Source of the DNA: Thermodesulfobacteriales bacterium
GTDB lineage: Bacteria; Desulfobacterota; Thermodesulfobacteria; Thermodesulfobacteriales; Thermodesulfatatoraceae
DNA length: 41,768 nucleotides
Direction of reading: 5' to 3'
NCBI GenBank assembly: GCA_026986115.1
Contig: JALSPG010000063.1
Location: 1-41,768, forward strand
A program made the translations under genes and the position numbers. The first letter of the stretch is position 1. Every line of letters starts with the position of its first letter. The notes beneath the pieces were generated by a model. The model searched no databases. It was not told where the DNA came from and saw only the letters and a program-made list of their open reading frames with translations. Of this stretch, positions 21,696 through 30,128 are shown one piece after another.

Positions 21696-24169
21696 TGCAG
21701 GCCATCGAGATATACGGCGCCAGGCACCATAATTTGAAAGACATTTCTACCCGTATTCCTCGCCACGCCTTTACGGTGATTACAGGGGTTTCTGGCTCCG
21801 GAAAATCTACCTTGGCATTTGATCTTATCTTTGCTGAAGGACAAAGACGCTATATCGAGAGTCTCCCTACTTATGTACGCCAATTTCTCAAACTTTACGA
21901 ACAACCAGAAGTGGATTTGATTCGCGGGCTTCCCCCAACTGTAGCCATTGAGCAGCGTACTAGTCAGGCCGGCCCTCGCTCTACAGTTGGAACCTTGACG
22001 GAAATCTATCACTATTTGCGCCTCCTTTTTGCCAAAGTAGGGCTCCCCTTTTGCCCTCAGTGTCAAAGGCCCTTATCTCGTACCGATATAGAGGCCTTAC
22101 TCGAACTCCTGGAAGATAAGTTTGGTGGCACAAAAGTGGCTTTTTTGGCCCCGAAAGTAAGACGGCGTAAAGGCTATCATCGCCCTCTTTTTGAGGCTGC
22201 CCTAAAGGCCGGGCACCACAGAGCCCGTATAGATGGGCGTTTAGTAGAATTTCCTCCGGTTCCCGAACTTTCTCGTTTTCGGGAGCACACCATCGAGATC
22301 GAAATCGGTCAGATAAAAGTCTCCCCCCAAAACAGGGTCTCCGTAAAGCGTCTTTTGCAAGAAACCTTCGCAGAAGGTGGAGAAGAAGCTATTATTTTGG
22401 GGCCAGAGGGAGAAGAACTCCTATTAAGCGCCAAAGCTTTTTGTGCTCAATGTGGAATTTCTCTTCCTGTTCCTGACCCCCTTTTATTTTCTTTCAACAC
22501 TAAAGCCGGGGCATGTCCTCGCTGTGAAGGTCTTGGAAGGGTGGGGGAAAAGATCTGCTCACTCTGTAATGGAAGCCGCCTCAGGCGAGAAGCCCTTGCC
22601 TTTCGTGTAGGTGGAAAAAATATCAGTGAACTTACAGATCTTTCAGCTGTAGAAGCGCTAAAGTTTCTGGAAGGTTTGAAGTTTGAGGGTAAAGAGGCAG
22701 TTATTGCCGAACCTATCTTAAAAGAAGCCCGAGAGAAACTGGTATTTCTTTGTGAGGTAGGGCTTGGTTATCTTTCTTTGTCCCGTAGTGGAGATACCCT
22801 TTCAGGAGGAGAGGCCCAAAGGGTAAGGCTTGCTTCCCAGCTCGGTTCTATTCTTACCGGGGTTTGTTATGTTCTCGATGAACCCACCATTGGACTTCAC
22901 CCTCGCGATAATATCCTTTTGCTTAAGGCCTTGAGAAAACTTAAAAATAAAGGGAATACCGTCATCGTGGTAGAACACGATGATGAAACTATTCGGATGG
23001 CAGATTGGATCTTGGATTTGGGCCCTGGAGGAGGACGAAGGGGAGGAAAGATTGTCTTTGAAGGACCTTTTAAAGAACTCCTTAAACATTCTTCTTCAAT
23101 CACTGCTCGGGTTCTCAAAGACCCTGCAAGGTATCAACTAACAAGCTATAAGCGCAAACCTCAAAATTTTTTGAGACTTTACGGGGCTTGTGCCAGGAAT
23201 TTAAAGGAAATAGATATAGCTATCCCTTTAGGGGTAATTGTAGCAGTAACTGGGGTTTCTGGGGCCGGGAAGTCTTCCCTTGTCATGGATGTCCTTTATG
23301 AAAATCTCAAACGGCGTGAAAAGGGAGAAGGCTTTAAATATCTGTGCGGTATGGAAGGGGCAGATATTCTTAAACGTGTCGTAGTGGTTGACCATAGCCC
23401 TATCGGGCGAACACCCCGTTCTACTCCTGCAACATATGTGGGCCTTATGAATCGCATACGAGAACTCTTTGCCGGGCTCCCTGAAGCTCGTGCCAGAGGT
23501 TTTGGGCCTAGTCGTTTCTCTTTCAATCTCGAAGGAGGTCAATGCCCGCATTGCAAAGGCCAGGGACAACTTCGGGTGGAAATGAAATTTTTACCCGAAG
23601 TTTACGTTACTTGTGAAGCCTGTGGTGGGGCACGTTACAATGAAGAAACCTTAAGCGTGCAATATAAAGGAAAAAATATAGCCGAGATCCTCTCTATGAC
23701 GATGGAAGAGGCTCTTGAGTTTTTCAGAAGAGTCCCCAAACTCGCCGAACCATTAAAGCTCCTCTGTGAAATTGGACTTGATTATCTTACCCTTGGCCAG
23801 CCTAGTCCTACGCTTTCCGGAGGAGAAGCCCAGCGCCTTAAACTAGCTGCCGAATTCATAAAAGGCAAAAAGGGCGGAAGCCTATTTATCCTCGACGAGC
23901 CAACTACCGGGCTTCATATTGCTGACATAAGAAAACTTTTGGCCCTTTTCCATCGTTTGGTAGAAAGGGGCGATACAGTATTGGTGATTGAGCACAATCT
24001 CGACGTTATTAAAGAAGCTGACTGGATAATCGACCTAGGCCCTGAGGGCGGAGATCAGGGGGGCGAAGTCCTGGTTAGTGGCCCTCCTGAGGAATTGCTC
24101 AAACAAGACACTTATACTGCAAAGGCCCTCAGAGAATTTATCGAGAAGGGGCCTCTTCAAAACTTTTGA
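21695..24169 (+). CDS. uvrA: UvrA paralogue 2 (about 824 aa, lacks insertion domain)
   Basis: This second UvrA-type excinuclease ATPase has both ABC halves. Walker A motifs are GVSGSGKST and GVSGAGKSS, the signatures are [12 protein letters not shown] and [12 protein letters not shown], and the Walker B regions are [12 protein letters not shown] and LDEPTTGLH. Zinc modules are CPQC, CAQC/CPRC and CPHCKGQG...CEACGG. The UvrB-binding-like segment [18 protein letters not shown] is close to that of canonical UvrA. The first half runs from [10 protein letters not shown] almost directly to CSLCNGSR, so the insertion domain is missing, explaining the short length. I chose ATG 21695 (TGATG overlap) over TTG 21692. 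It converges with the minus-strand gene at 24157, overlapping by 13 bases. Confidence 0.93.
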   Translation: MQAIEIYGARHHNLKDISTRIPRHAFTVITGVSGSGKSTLAFDLIFAEGQRRYIESLPTYVRQFLKLYEQPEVDLIRGLPPTVAIEQRTSQAGPRSTVGTLTEIYHYLRLLFAKVGLPFCPQCQRPLSRTDIEALLELLEDKFGGTKVAFLAPKVRRRKGYHRPLFEAALKAGHHRARIDGRLVEFPPVPELSRFREHTIEIEIGQIKVSPQNRVSVKRLLQETFAEGGEEAIILGPEGEELLLSAKAFCAQCGISLPVPDPLLFSFNTKAGACPRCEGLGRVGEKICSLCNGSRLRREALAFRVGGKNISELTDLSAVEALKFLEGLKFEGKEAVIAEPILKEAREKLVFLCEVGLGYLSLSRSGDTLSGGEAQRVRLASQLGSILTGVCYVLDEPTIGLHPRDNILLLKALRKLKNKGNTVIVVEHDDETIRMADWILDLGPGGGRRGGKIVFEGPFKELLKHSSSITARVLKDPARYQLTSYKRKPQNFLRLYGACARNLKEIDIAIPLGVIVAVTGVSGAGKSSLVMDVLYENLKRREKGEGFKYLCGMEGADILKRVVVVDHSPIGRTPRSTPATYVGLMNRIRELFAGLPEARARGFGPSRFSFNLEGGQCPHCKGQGQLRVEMKFLPEVYVTCEACGGARYNEETLSVQYKGKNIAEILSMTMEEALEFFRRVPKLAEPLKLLCEIGLDYLTLGQPSPTLSGGEAQRLKLAAEFIKGKKGGSLFILDEPTTGLHIADIRKLLALFHRLVERGDTVLVIEHNLDVIKEADWIIDLGPEGGDQGGEVLVSGPPEELLKQDTYTAKALREFIEKGPLQNF

Positions 24170-24360
24170 GGAAGTTCTCGTTTCGGTATAAACTCCTTCA
24201 ACAATTTAAAGGTCTTTTGGGCCACCCTACGCGTATAAACCTCATCGGAAGTAAGGTCTAGAAACACGCGTTGCCCAAATCCTGTGCGGCGGAGCTTAAC
24301 CCCGCGCTTAGCCTCCATGATGTTTTTTTGTACAAGCTTACTGGGCATGTTCTGTTCCAT
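24157..24360 (-). CDS. small hypothetical protein overlapping the end of hypD
   Basis: This basic protein of about 67 aa contains EAKRGVKLRRTGFGQRVFLDLTSDEVYTRRVAQKT-like sequence that I do not recognise. The ORF-track version starting at 24528 would lie largely inside hypD in another frame. In-frame ATGs at 24360, 24348 and 24318 are all possible, and none has a clear ribosome site. About two thirds of it lies beyond the hypD stop, and it overlaps the end of the second uvrA gene by 13 bases. Its composition looks coding rather than random, but it may still be spurious. Confidence 0.45.
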   Translation of the reverse strand: MEQNMPSKLVQKNIMEAKRGVKLRRTGFGQRVFLDLTSDEVYTRRVAQKTFKLLKEFIPKRELPQKF

Positions 24361-25405
24361 AGGCATACCAGGCCGCACAAGTCCCTTCGCTTGAAACCAT
24401 GCAAGGTCCTTTAGGAGTTTCTGGGGTGCACGCCTTGGCGAAAAGTTTGCATTGAGGAGGTGTTGCTTTCCCGCAAATAATCTTTCCACAAAGGCAACCT
24501 GGCGTTTCTTGGGCTTCGGGGACTTCAAGCGGTAGGGCTATCTTAGCATCAAAGGCCTTAAACTCTTCTCGAAGTTTTAGACCACTTTGAGGAATCAGGC
24601 CAAGACCACGCCAGTAAGCGTCGCAGGGCTCAAAAACCTTGCGAATCAACTGTTTTCCCATGGGGTTTCCTTCCCAAGTCACAACCTCTCGATAGGCAAT
24701 TTCAACCTCTGTGCGCCCTTCAGAGATTTGTTTGGCAAGTAGGTAAATACCATGTACGATTTGATGCGCCTCAAACCCTGTTACTACCGCTGGTAAAGAA
24801 TACTCTTTGGCAATAAATGAAAAATAACCAGCACCTGTTATTGTTGAAACATGGCCTGGAAGAATGAGGCCGTCTAACTCAATTTCTCCAGAACCCAAAA
24901 GTGCTCGCAAGGCTTGCGGCATGGTGCGATGGCTTACCGCAAAAAAGATATTAGGTATTTTTTCTTTTTTAGCTTCAAGAACAGCTACCGCCACCGCAGG
25001 TGCTGTAGTTTCAAAGCCCACCGCCGCAAAGACTATTTTATAGTCAGGATTTTCCCGAGCTAATTTTAGAGCATCAAGCGGTGAATAAACTACTTTCACG
25101 TTAGCCCCACGAGCCCGTGCTTCTTTCAAAGAGCCCTGGCTGCCTGGTACACGAATCATATCGCCAAAAGTGGCCAAAATTATACCTGGTTGTAAAGCAC
25201 AGGTGATGAAATAGTCGATTTCTTCCTGCGGGGTAACACAAACCGGACAACCCGGGCCTGAAATCAAGGTGATCTTCTTAGAAAACAGGCTGCGCAAGCC
25301 ATAACGAAAAATATTAACCGTGTGGGTACCACAAACTTCCATTAAACGAACCGGCCGGGGTAAAAGATCTTCGATTTTTGAGATAAGCTTTTTAAGAGAG
25401 GCCAT
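24338..25405 (-). CDS. hypD: [NiFe]-hydrogenase maturation protein HypD
   Basis: HypD is a 4Fe-4S scaffold that works with HypC to assemble the Fe(CN)2CO group of NiFe hydrogenases in the cytoplasm. At 355 aa it is of normal length. It shows LMEVCGTHT, ISGPGCPVCVTP, GFETTAPA, LPGHVSTITG and the C-terminal cysteine region CLCGKIICGKATPPQCKLF with CAAWYAYG. No other hyp gene is in the window. It follows the DUF72 gene by 9 bases on the same strand. The nickel transporter at 26813 is functionally related but divergent. Confidence 0.96.
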   Translation of the reverse strand: MASLKKLISKIEDLLPRPVRLMEVCGTHTVNIFRYGLRSLFSKKITLISGPGCPVCVTPQEEIDYFITCALQPGIILATFGDMIRVPGSQGSLKEARARGANVKVVYSPLDALKLARENPDYKIVFAAVGFETTAPAVAVAVLEAKKEKIPNIFFAVSHRTMPQALRALLGSGEIELDGLILPGHVSTITGAGYFSFIAKEYSLPAVVTGFEAHQIVHGIYLLAKQISEGRTEVEIAYREVVTWEGNPMGKQLIRKVFEPCDAYWRGLGLIPQSGLKLREEFKAFDAKIALPLEVPEAQETPGCLCGKIICGKATPPQCKLFAKACTPETPKGPCMVSSEGTCAAWYAYGTEHAQ

Positions 25406-25414
25406 GCTGGCAGT

Positions 25415-26221
25415 TTAATCTCGAGGACGTTTTTTTAAAAGTTCCCGAGCCTCTAAGGGAAGTCCCTTAACGGGTTGTCCGAGAAGTTCTTTGAGACGCA
25501 AAGCATTTGGGACAGCCCATCCCAGAGCGTCGTTATCAAAATAAACGTAAGTGGGTTTGGCCCATTTCTTTATTTTTTGTGCCCATGTTTGTAACTCTTC
25601 TTCGGTGTAGCAAGAACGATAAAGTACTCTTGAACCGTGAAGACGAATATAAACAAAATCTGCCGTAAGGACTTCAAAAAGCGAAGGATAACGCCCGGCA
25701 GTATCTGAGAGACAGAGGGCCACGTTATGAGTAATTAAAAGTTCTAAAAAATCTTCGGTATGAAAACTTTGGTGTCGAACCTCAATGGCGGTGCGAAAGT
25801 GTTGATCAAGAAGAGCTAGAAAATTTGCGATCACCTCCCGCTGGTATTTAAGGGTTGGCGGAAACTGAAAGAGAAGAGGTCCAATTTTGTCTTTCAAAGG
25901 AGAAATAACAAAATAAAACCGCTTGAGGGGCTCCTCAATATCTTTTAAGCGCTTGATATGGGTGATAAAACGGCTGGCCTTAAGAGCAAAGAGGAAATCA
26001 GGAGGAGTTTCTTCGTACCAACGGCGAAGTGTTGTTTCCTTAGGAGTACCATAAAAAGTGGCATTTACTTCTACGGTATCAAAATATGAGGCGTAGTAGG
26101 AAAGCCATTTTCTTTGAGAAAGTCCGGAAGGGTAAAATACTCCCCTCCAGTGCGGGTAATTCCAGCCTGAAGTCCCGATACGAATTTCAATTTGTGAAAG
26201 AGGCGTTGACACCATTTCCAT
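25415..26221 (-). CDS. DUF72 domain protein (YecE-like)
   Basis: This 268-aa TIM-barrel-like protein of the DUF72 family has unknown biochemical function. Family marks are IRIGTSGWNYPHWRGVFYP, YFDTVEVNATFYG, FLFALKASRFITH, GPLLFQFPP, AIEVRHQSF and YVYFDNDALGWAVPNA. ATG 26221 sits 5 bases after a TATAAT box on the minus strand, so its mRNA may have almost no leader. A second ATG at 26215 is possible. It is directly upstream of hypD and divergent from rpsT. Confidence 0.92.
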   Translation of the reverse strand: MEMVSTPLSQIEIRIGTSGWNYPHWRGVFYPSGLSQRKWLSYYASYFDTVEVNATFYGTPKETTLRRWYEETPPDFLFALKASRFITHIKRLKDIEEPLKRFYFVISPLKDKIGPLLFQFPPTLKYQREVIANFLALLDQHFRTAIEVRHQSFHTEDFLELLITHNVALCLSDTAGRYPSLFEVLTADFVYIRLHGSRVLYRSCYTEEELQTWAQKIKKWAKPTYVYFDNDALGWAVPNALRLKELLGQPVKGLPLEARELLKKRPRD

Positions 26222-26234
26222 GACGTATTATATA
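26206..26234 (+). promoter_or_regulatory. sigma-70 promoter of rpsT
   Basis: TTGACA (26206-26211), a 17-base spacer and TATATA (26229-26234) form a near-consensus promoter. Transcription would start near 26241, about 30 bases before rpsT. The -35 box lies inside the first codons of the divergent DUF72 gene. Confidence 0.8.
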
Positions 26235-26256
26235 GCGCACGCGGAATTTCTATCAA
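26227..26256 (-). promoter_or_regulatory. sigma-70 promoter of the DUF72-hypD genes, overlapping the rpsT promoter
   Basis: On the minus strand TTGATA (26256-26251), an 18-base spacer and TATAAT (26232-26227) form a good promoter. Its -10 box shares bases with the -10 box of rpsT on the other strand. The start site would fall about at the DUF72 start codon. Confidence 0.6.
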
Positions 26257-26269
26257 AGGAGGGATTGTC

Positions 26270-26557
26270 TTGCCTCAACATCGTTCAGCAGCTAAGGCTT
26301 TGAGACAAAGCCTCAAACGGAGGATGCGCAATAAGGCTATCAAAACCCGGGTCAAAACCGAGATCAAAAAATTTCTTGCCACTTTGCAACAGGGAACCAT
26401 TGAGGAAGCGGAAGAGGCCTTCCGGCGTGCCCAAAGTATGCTTCAGCGTGCGGTCTCCAAAGGCACTCTTCATCATCGTACTGCAGCCCGTAAAATTTCG
26501 CGCTTGGCAGCCAAGTTAAATGCCAAGAAGGCTGCTGCCGCTCAGGGCCAAGCTTAG
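26270..26557 (+). CDS. rpsT: 30S ribosomal protein S20
   Basis: This 95-aa, very basic helical protein binds 16S rRNA early in 30S assembly. It has HRSAAKALRQSLKRRMRNKAIKTRVKT and KGTLHHRTAARKISRLAAKLN, the S20 hallmarks. It begins at TTG 26270, 6 bases after a strong AAAGGAGGG site. A non-ATG start of rpsT is known to take part in autoregulation in E. coli, which may also apply here. tRNA-Ala follows 41 bases later with its own promoter. Confidence 0.97.
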   Translation: MPQHRSAAKALRQSLKRRMRNKAIKTRVKTEIKKFLATLQQGTIEEAEEAFRRAQSMLQRAVSKGTLHHRTAARKISRLAAKLNAKKAAAAQGQA

Positions 26558-26586
26558 TTGACAGATATCTCCTTTCTCGTTACCTT
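26558..26586 (+). promoter_or_regulatory. sigma-70 promoter of tRNA-Ala
   Basis: TTGACA at 26558-26563, a 17-base spacer and TACCTT at 26581-26586 predict a start near 26593, just before the tRNA. The -35 box directly follows the rpsT stop codon. Confidence 0.65.
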
Positions 26587-26598
26587 CCTTAGCAATAC

Positions 26599-26674
26599 GG
26601 GGATGTAGCTCAGTTGGGAGAGCGCCACGTTCGCAACGTGGAGGTCGGGGGTTCGAATCCCCCCATCTCCACCA
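26599..26674 (+). tRNA. tRNA-Ala (CGC)
   Basis: The acceptor GGGGATG pairs with CATCTCC and includes the G3-U70 wobble pair that marks tRNA-Ala. The anticodon loop TTCGCAA gives CGC. Encoded CCA ends the 76-base gene. D- and T-arms are regular. Confidence 0.97.
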
Positions 26675-26748
26675 TAAGCTAAACTTTTCATCTTCTCCTC
26701 AAGCAGCAACAACCTTTTTTCTAAGATTTTCGTGAGATAAAGTTTTTC

Positions 26749-26801
26749 TTGACAGTTTGGAGAACTCTTGTTACGTGCTACTTAAACTAAAAAAGTAACA
26801 A
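26749..26801 (+). promoter_or_regulatory. promoter and inverted repeat before the nickel/cobalt transporter
   Basis: TTGACA at 26749-26754 is followed after 17 bases by TACGTG (26772-26777), a weak -10 box. TTGTTAC (26768-26774) and GTAACAA (26795-26801) form a perfect 7-bp inverted repeat with a 20-base spacer that overlaps the -10 region and ends near the ribosome site. The half-sites resemble the GTTAC/GTAAC halves of some NikR operators, but the spacer is longer than I recall for those. Confidence 0.45.
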
Positions 26802-26812
26802 AGGAAGGGGTT

Positions 26813-27616
26813 ATGAAAAGATTCCTTTTAATCTTTCTTTTTTGTTTGTGGGGTTGGGGAATAAACGTTTGGGCTCATTTTCTGGTTTTATTTCCTGAAA
26901 AAGATTTGGTTTCTTTTCCTACAAGAAATTTAGAGATCAGGATATTTTTTACACATCCCATGCAAGGTGGACCAGCCATGGATCTTGAGAGGCCTCTGAA
27001 AGTTGGGGTTTGGGTGAGGGGGAAACATTTTGATCTTTCTCAGGGGCTTAAAGAGATAAAATGGCCTCTTTATGCCCCTTGGCGGGGAGAAAAAAGCTCT
27101 CAAAAGGTGCGTGCTTGGCAATTTACTTACCAATTTAAGCGGCCTGGAGATCATATTTTTTATGTCATTCCGACCCCCTATTTTGAACCTTCTGAGGAGG
27201 TCTTCATTCAACAAATTACCAAAGTAATCGTAAATGCTTTTGGAGCAGAGACAGGATGGGATGTTTACCTTGGGCTTCCCATCGAAATAGTTCCTTTAGT
27301 AAGACCTTATGGTCTATGGGCGGGAAATCTTTTTTGTGGTTTGGTATTAAAAAATGGCAAACCCCTCTCTGGGGCCGAAATAGAGGTTGAATATCTAAAT
27401 GATGGTTCCGTAAAAGAAGTTTCTGGGCCTTTCGTAACCCAGGTCTTAAAAACGAATCAAGCTGGAGAATTCTGTTATACCATTCCTTGGGCAGGGTGGT
27501 GGGGTTTTGCAGTTTTGAGTGAGGGTAAACCTTTGAAAAAAGACGGTCGCGAATACCCTTTAGAGCTTGATGCCGTTATTTGGCTCCGGGCTTATCCGTC
27601 TCCAGTGGGGCGATAA
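26813..27616 (+). CDS. nikK: DUF4198-type periplasmic component of Ni/Co ECF transport (NikK-like)
   Basis: This 267-aa exported protein has a signal peptide of about 21 residues. Cleavage after VWA would leave a mature N terminus beginning HFLVLF, so the terminal His could bind metal. The body is beta-rich with an Ig-like C-terminal part (ETIGWDVYLGLPIEIVPL-like and NQAGEFCYTIPWAGWW), as in DUF4198 proteins found with cobalt and nickel transporters. AGGAAGGGG precedes the ATG. It is the first gene of a five-gene operon and its stop overlaps the next start (TAATG). The proposed role is metal capture or delivery to the membrane subunit. Confidence 0.85.
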   Translation: MKRFLLIFLFCLWGWGINVWAHFLVLFPEKDLVSFPTRNLEIRIFFTHPMQGGPAMDLERPLKVGVWVRGKHFDLSQGLKEIKWPLYAPWRGEKSSQKVRAWQFTYQFKRPGDHIFYVIPTPYFEPSEEVFIQQITKVIVNAFGAETGWDVYLGLPIEIVPLVRPYGLWAGNLFCGLVLKNGKPLSGAEIEVEYLNDGSVKEVSGPFVTQVLKTNQAGEFCYTIPWAGWWGFAVLSEGKPLKKDGREYPLELDAVIWLRAYPSPVGR

Positions 27617-28209
27617 TGCATATTTCTGAAGGCATCCTTCCGGCATCGGTTCTCATAGCAGGGGGAGTGCTCTCTCTTTTAGGAACGGCGATAGGCCTGA
27701 AAAGGCTTACTCCAGAAACCATTCCACGGGCGGCACTCCTTACAGCTGCAGCCTTTGTAGCTTCTTTAATTCATCTCCCCTTAGGCCCTAGTTCTGTTCA
27801 CCTGGTTTTCAATGGTCTTTTGGGATTGATGTTAGGAATGGCCGCCTTCCCTGCTTTCTTGATTTGTCTTTTTTTGCAGGCCGTATTATTCCAATTTGGT
27901 GGATTAACCACCTTGGGGGTTAACACCTTTAACTTGGCCTTTGCCGGTATTGTTGGAGCCTGGTTTGGGAAATTTTTCTTCCGTTTTGGGTTGCGTGGGG
28001 TTGTAGTAGGGGGTTTTATTGCCGGAGCCTTGGCTATTTTTTTAGCCGGTTTCTTGGTGGCCCTTGAGCTTTTCTTGGCGGGTGAAAGCTTTCATGCCGT
28101 GGCCAAACTCATTTTAGCTGCTCATCTTCCCGTGGCCCTTGTGGAGGGTGTGGTTTCAGCTTTTATTTGTCTCTATCTTCAAAAAGTAAGACCGGAGATC
28201 TTCCAATGA
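27616..28209 (+). CDS. nikM: Ni/Co ECF transporter membrane subunit CbiM/NikM
   Basis: This 197-aa substrate-binding membrane protein (S component) starts MHISEGILPASV. In CbiM/NikM the N-terminal Met-His, together with a later His, forms the metal-binding site, so ATG 27616 is firmly preferred over the ORF-track start 12 codons earlier. Six or seven helices follow, with SLIHLPLGPSSVHLVFNGLLG and FGGLTTLGVNTFNLAFAGIVGA as family signatures. It overlaps the next gene by 4 bases. Nickel or cobalt specificity cannot be told apart here, but the accessory proteins favour nickel. Confidence 0.94.
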   Translation: MHISEGILPASVLIAGGVLSLLGTAIGLKRLTPETIPRAALLTAAAFVASLIHLPLGPSSVHLVFNGLLGLMLGMAAFPAFLICLFLQAVLFQFGGLTTLGVNTFNLAFAGIVGAWFGKFFFRFGLRGVVVGGFIAGALAIFLAGFLVALELFLAGESFHAVAKLILAAHLPVALVEGVVSAFICLYLQKVRPEIFQ

Positions 28210-28646
28210 GATATTTCCTCCTTCTTTTTTTGATTTTTTGGGCCTTTCCTGTGCAGGCTCATCGTATCAATATTTTCGCCACTTATCAAAAAGGATATCT
28301 TGAGGGTGAAGTCTTTTTCAACGATGGAAGACCGGCGAAAAATGCAAAAATTGAGGTAGTTACTCCTCGTGGTACCTTTCACACCCGGACGGATCAAGAA
28401 GGCCGTTTTACGCTCCAGCTTCCTGAAAAGATTGAAAAAGGAATAAAAATTATAGCCTACGCCGGTATGGGGCACCGGGCGGAAATGGTTTTAACACCTG
28501 AACCCCCGTCGGGAGCTGTTCCACCTTCTAAGACTACTATCCCTTGGCGGGACATCTTTAGTGGCCTAGGGTATATTGTGGGGGTTTTTGGTTTTTTGGC
28601 CTATTTTAAAGCGAGGGCAATGACAAGTGGCAAGGCCAGATCCTAG
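28206..28646 (+). CDS. nikL: NikL-like accessory protein of the Ni/Co transporter
   Basis: This 146-aa protein has a signal peptide ending VQA, a mature N terminus starting HRINIFATYQ, a single Ig/carboxypeptidase-regulatory-like beta domain (GRPAKNAKIEVVTPRGTFHTRTDQEG) and one C-terminal transmembrane helix (about 115-133). This layout is that of NikL, which replaces CbiN in NikMLQO-type transporters. ATG 28206 overlaps the nikM stop, so the ORF-track start at 28167 is rejected. It overlaps the CbiQ gene by 20 bases. Confidence 0.82.
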   Translation: MRYFLLLFLIFWAFPVQAHRINIFATYQKGYLEGEVFFNDGRPAKNAKIEVVTPRGTFHTRTDQEGRFTLQLPEKIEKGIKIIAYAGMGHRAEMVLTPEPPSGAVPPSKTTIPWRDIFSGLGYIVGVFGFLAYFKARAMTSGKARS

Positions 28647-29340
28647 GCTGAAGGTCCTTTTCTGCTTCGGTTACGCCCTGCTGGTGGCTACAGCCGAAAC
28701 CTGGGAAGCGGTTTTTTGGGCCCTGTGTTCTTCTTTTCTTTTTGCCTTTTTCTGGCGAGCCTGGTCTTTAACCCTTTTAAAACGCCTTTTTGGGGCGGAT
28801 TTTTTTCTCTTTTTTGTGGTTTTTACTTTACCTTTTACCACTGCGGGAAACGCCCTTTTACAAGTAGGTCCTTTTTGGATCACGAAAGAGGGCTTACTTT
28901 TGGCCTTATTTATTTTTTGCAAATCAAACGCTATTCTTTTGACAACCTATGTCTTTTTTGCTCGAAATAATGTTTTTGAGTTAGCTCATGCTCTACATCA
29001 CTTGTATTTACCTTCAAAACTTGTACAACTTCTTTTCTTTACTTTACGATATCTTGAACTCCTTGAAAGAGAATTCAAACGTTTATTTGAAGCAGCAAAA
29101 CTCCGTGGTTTTGTTCCTCGTACAGCTCTTAGGAGTTACCGGGTTTGGGCCTATCTTTTTGCTAGTCTTTTTCTACGAAGCTATGATCGTTCGCGGCGTA
29201 TTTATGAGGCCATGCTTTTGCGTGGTTACCAGGGCTATTTTCCGGTGTGGCACCATTTTTCGTGGGCTAGGAGTGATTTTTTTTGGTTGATAGGGGGTAG
29301 CATTTACCTTATTTTCATGGCAATTTTGGCCTACCGATGA
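28627..29340 (+). CDS. nikQ: ECF transporter transmembrane subunit CbiQ/NikQ
   Basis: This 237-aa energy-coupling T component has several hydrophobic helices and two coupling-helix motifs with Ala-Arg-Gly or similar cores, KLRGFVPR and AMLLRGYQG. These contact the ATPase. FARNNVFELAHALHHLYLP is also typical. It starts at GTG 28627 with GAGGG 9 bases upstream and overlaps the preceding gene. Its last bases overlap the CbiO start (ATGA). Confidence 0.93.
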   Translation: MARPDPRLKVLFCFGYALLVATAETWEAVFWALCSSFLFAFFWRAWSLTLLKRLFGADFFLFFVVFTLPFTTAGNALLQVGPFWITKEGLLLALFIFCKSNAILLTTYVFFARNNVFELAHALHHLYLPSKLVQLLFFTLRYLELLEREFKRLFEAAKLRGFVPRTALRSYRVWAYLFASLFLRSYDRSRRIYEAMLLRGYQGYFPVWHHFSWARSDFFWLIGGSIYLIFMAILAYR

Positions 29341-30026
29341 AGCCCCTTTTGGAATTTAAAAATCTCTCTTTTGGGTATCCAGGGCGTCCTCTATTTGAGG
29401 GGTTTAATTTTTCCCTCAAAGAGGGGAGCCGTATCGGGCTTATTGGTCCCAATGGTGCGGGGAAGAGCACCCTTTTGCGTCTTATGCTTGGTCTGGAAAG
29501 ACCAAAGGCTGGAAAAATTTATTTCCGTGGACAGGAGCTCAAAAAAGAAAGAGATTTTTACCCGGTCCGTCGTGAGATAGGGCTCCTCTTTCAAGACCCC
29601 GAAGATCAGCTTTTTTGTCCTACTGTAGAAGAAGACTTAGCCTTTGGCCCCCTCAATTTAGGGCTTTCCCGCCAAGAAGTGGCCAAAAGGGTAGCAGAAG
29701 TGTTACAGTTTTTGGGGCTTAGGGGTTTTGAGAAAAGACTTACCTACCGACTTTCGGGAGGAGAAAAACGCCTGGTAGCTTTGGGGTCTATCCTTACTAT
29801 GCAGCCTAAGTACATCCTTCTTGATGAACCTACTGGAGATTTAGACTGGAAAAATTTTCAAAAATTAGTTTCCCTCCTTCAAAACAAAATGACTTCATTC
29901 CTGGTAGTCTCTCACGACTTTGAATTTTTAGAACTTGTTTGTGAAGAAATATTTTGGCTGGAAAAGGGGCGTTTGGAGCCCCTTTCAAAAGGGCAACGCC
30001 GAGGTATTTACTTCGCGATAAAATAG
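29337..30026 (+). CDS. nikO: ECF transporter ATP-binding subunit CbiO/NikO
   Basis: This 229-aa ABC ATPase powers the nickel/cobalt transporter. Walker A is GPNGAGKST, the Q-loop LLFQDPEDQLF is typical of ECF ATPases, the signature is LSGGEKRLVAL, and Walker B with Glu is YILLDEPTGDLD, followed by VSHDF. It is the last gene of the operon, starting inside the CbiQ stop. The next gene begins 102 bases later behind its own promoter. Confidence 0.95.
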   Translation: MKPLLEFKNLSFGYPGRPLFEGFNFSLKEGSRIGLIGPNGAGKSTLLRLMLGLERPKAGKIYFRGQELKKERDFYPVRREIGLLFQDPEDQLFCPTVEEDLAFGPLNLGLSRQEVAKRVAEVLQFLGLRGFEKRLTYRLSGGEKRLVALGSILTMQPKYILLDEPTGDLDWKNFQKLVSLLQNKMTSFLVVSHDFEFLELVCEEIFWLEKGRLEPLSKGQRRGIYFAIK

Positions 30027-30064
30027 CTTATTAGAATTTTTTGCTGTTGCTAGTCATTTCTAAT

Positions 30065-30093
30065 TTGACCGAACTTTATTTGTTTAGTAGATT
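30065..30093 (+). promoter_or_regulatory. sigma-70 promoter of the SlyD-like gene
   Basis: TTGACC, a 17-base spacer and TAGATT predict transcription starting near 30100, about 30 bases before the gene, which has a GAGGAGG ribosome site. Confidence 0.55.
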
Positions 30094-30128
30094 TTAGATT
30101 TAATCTTGCCAAGCAGTGAGGAGGGTTT

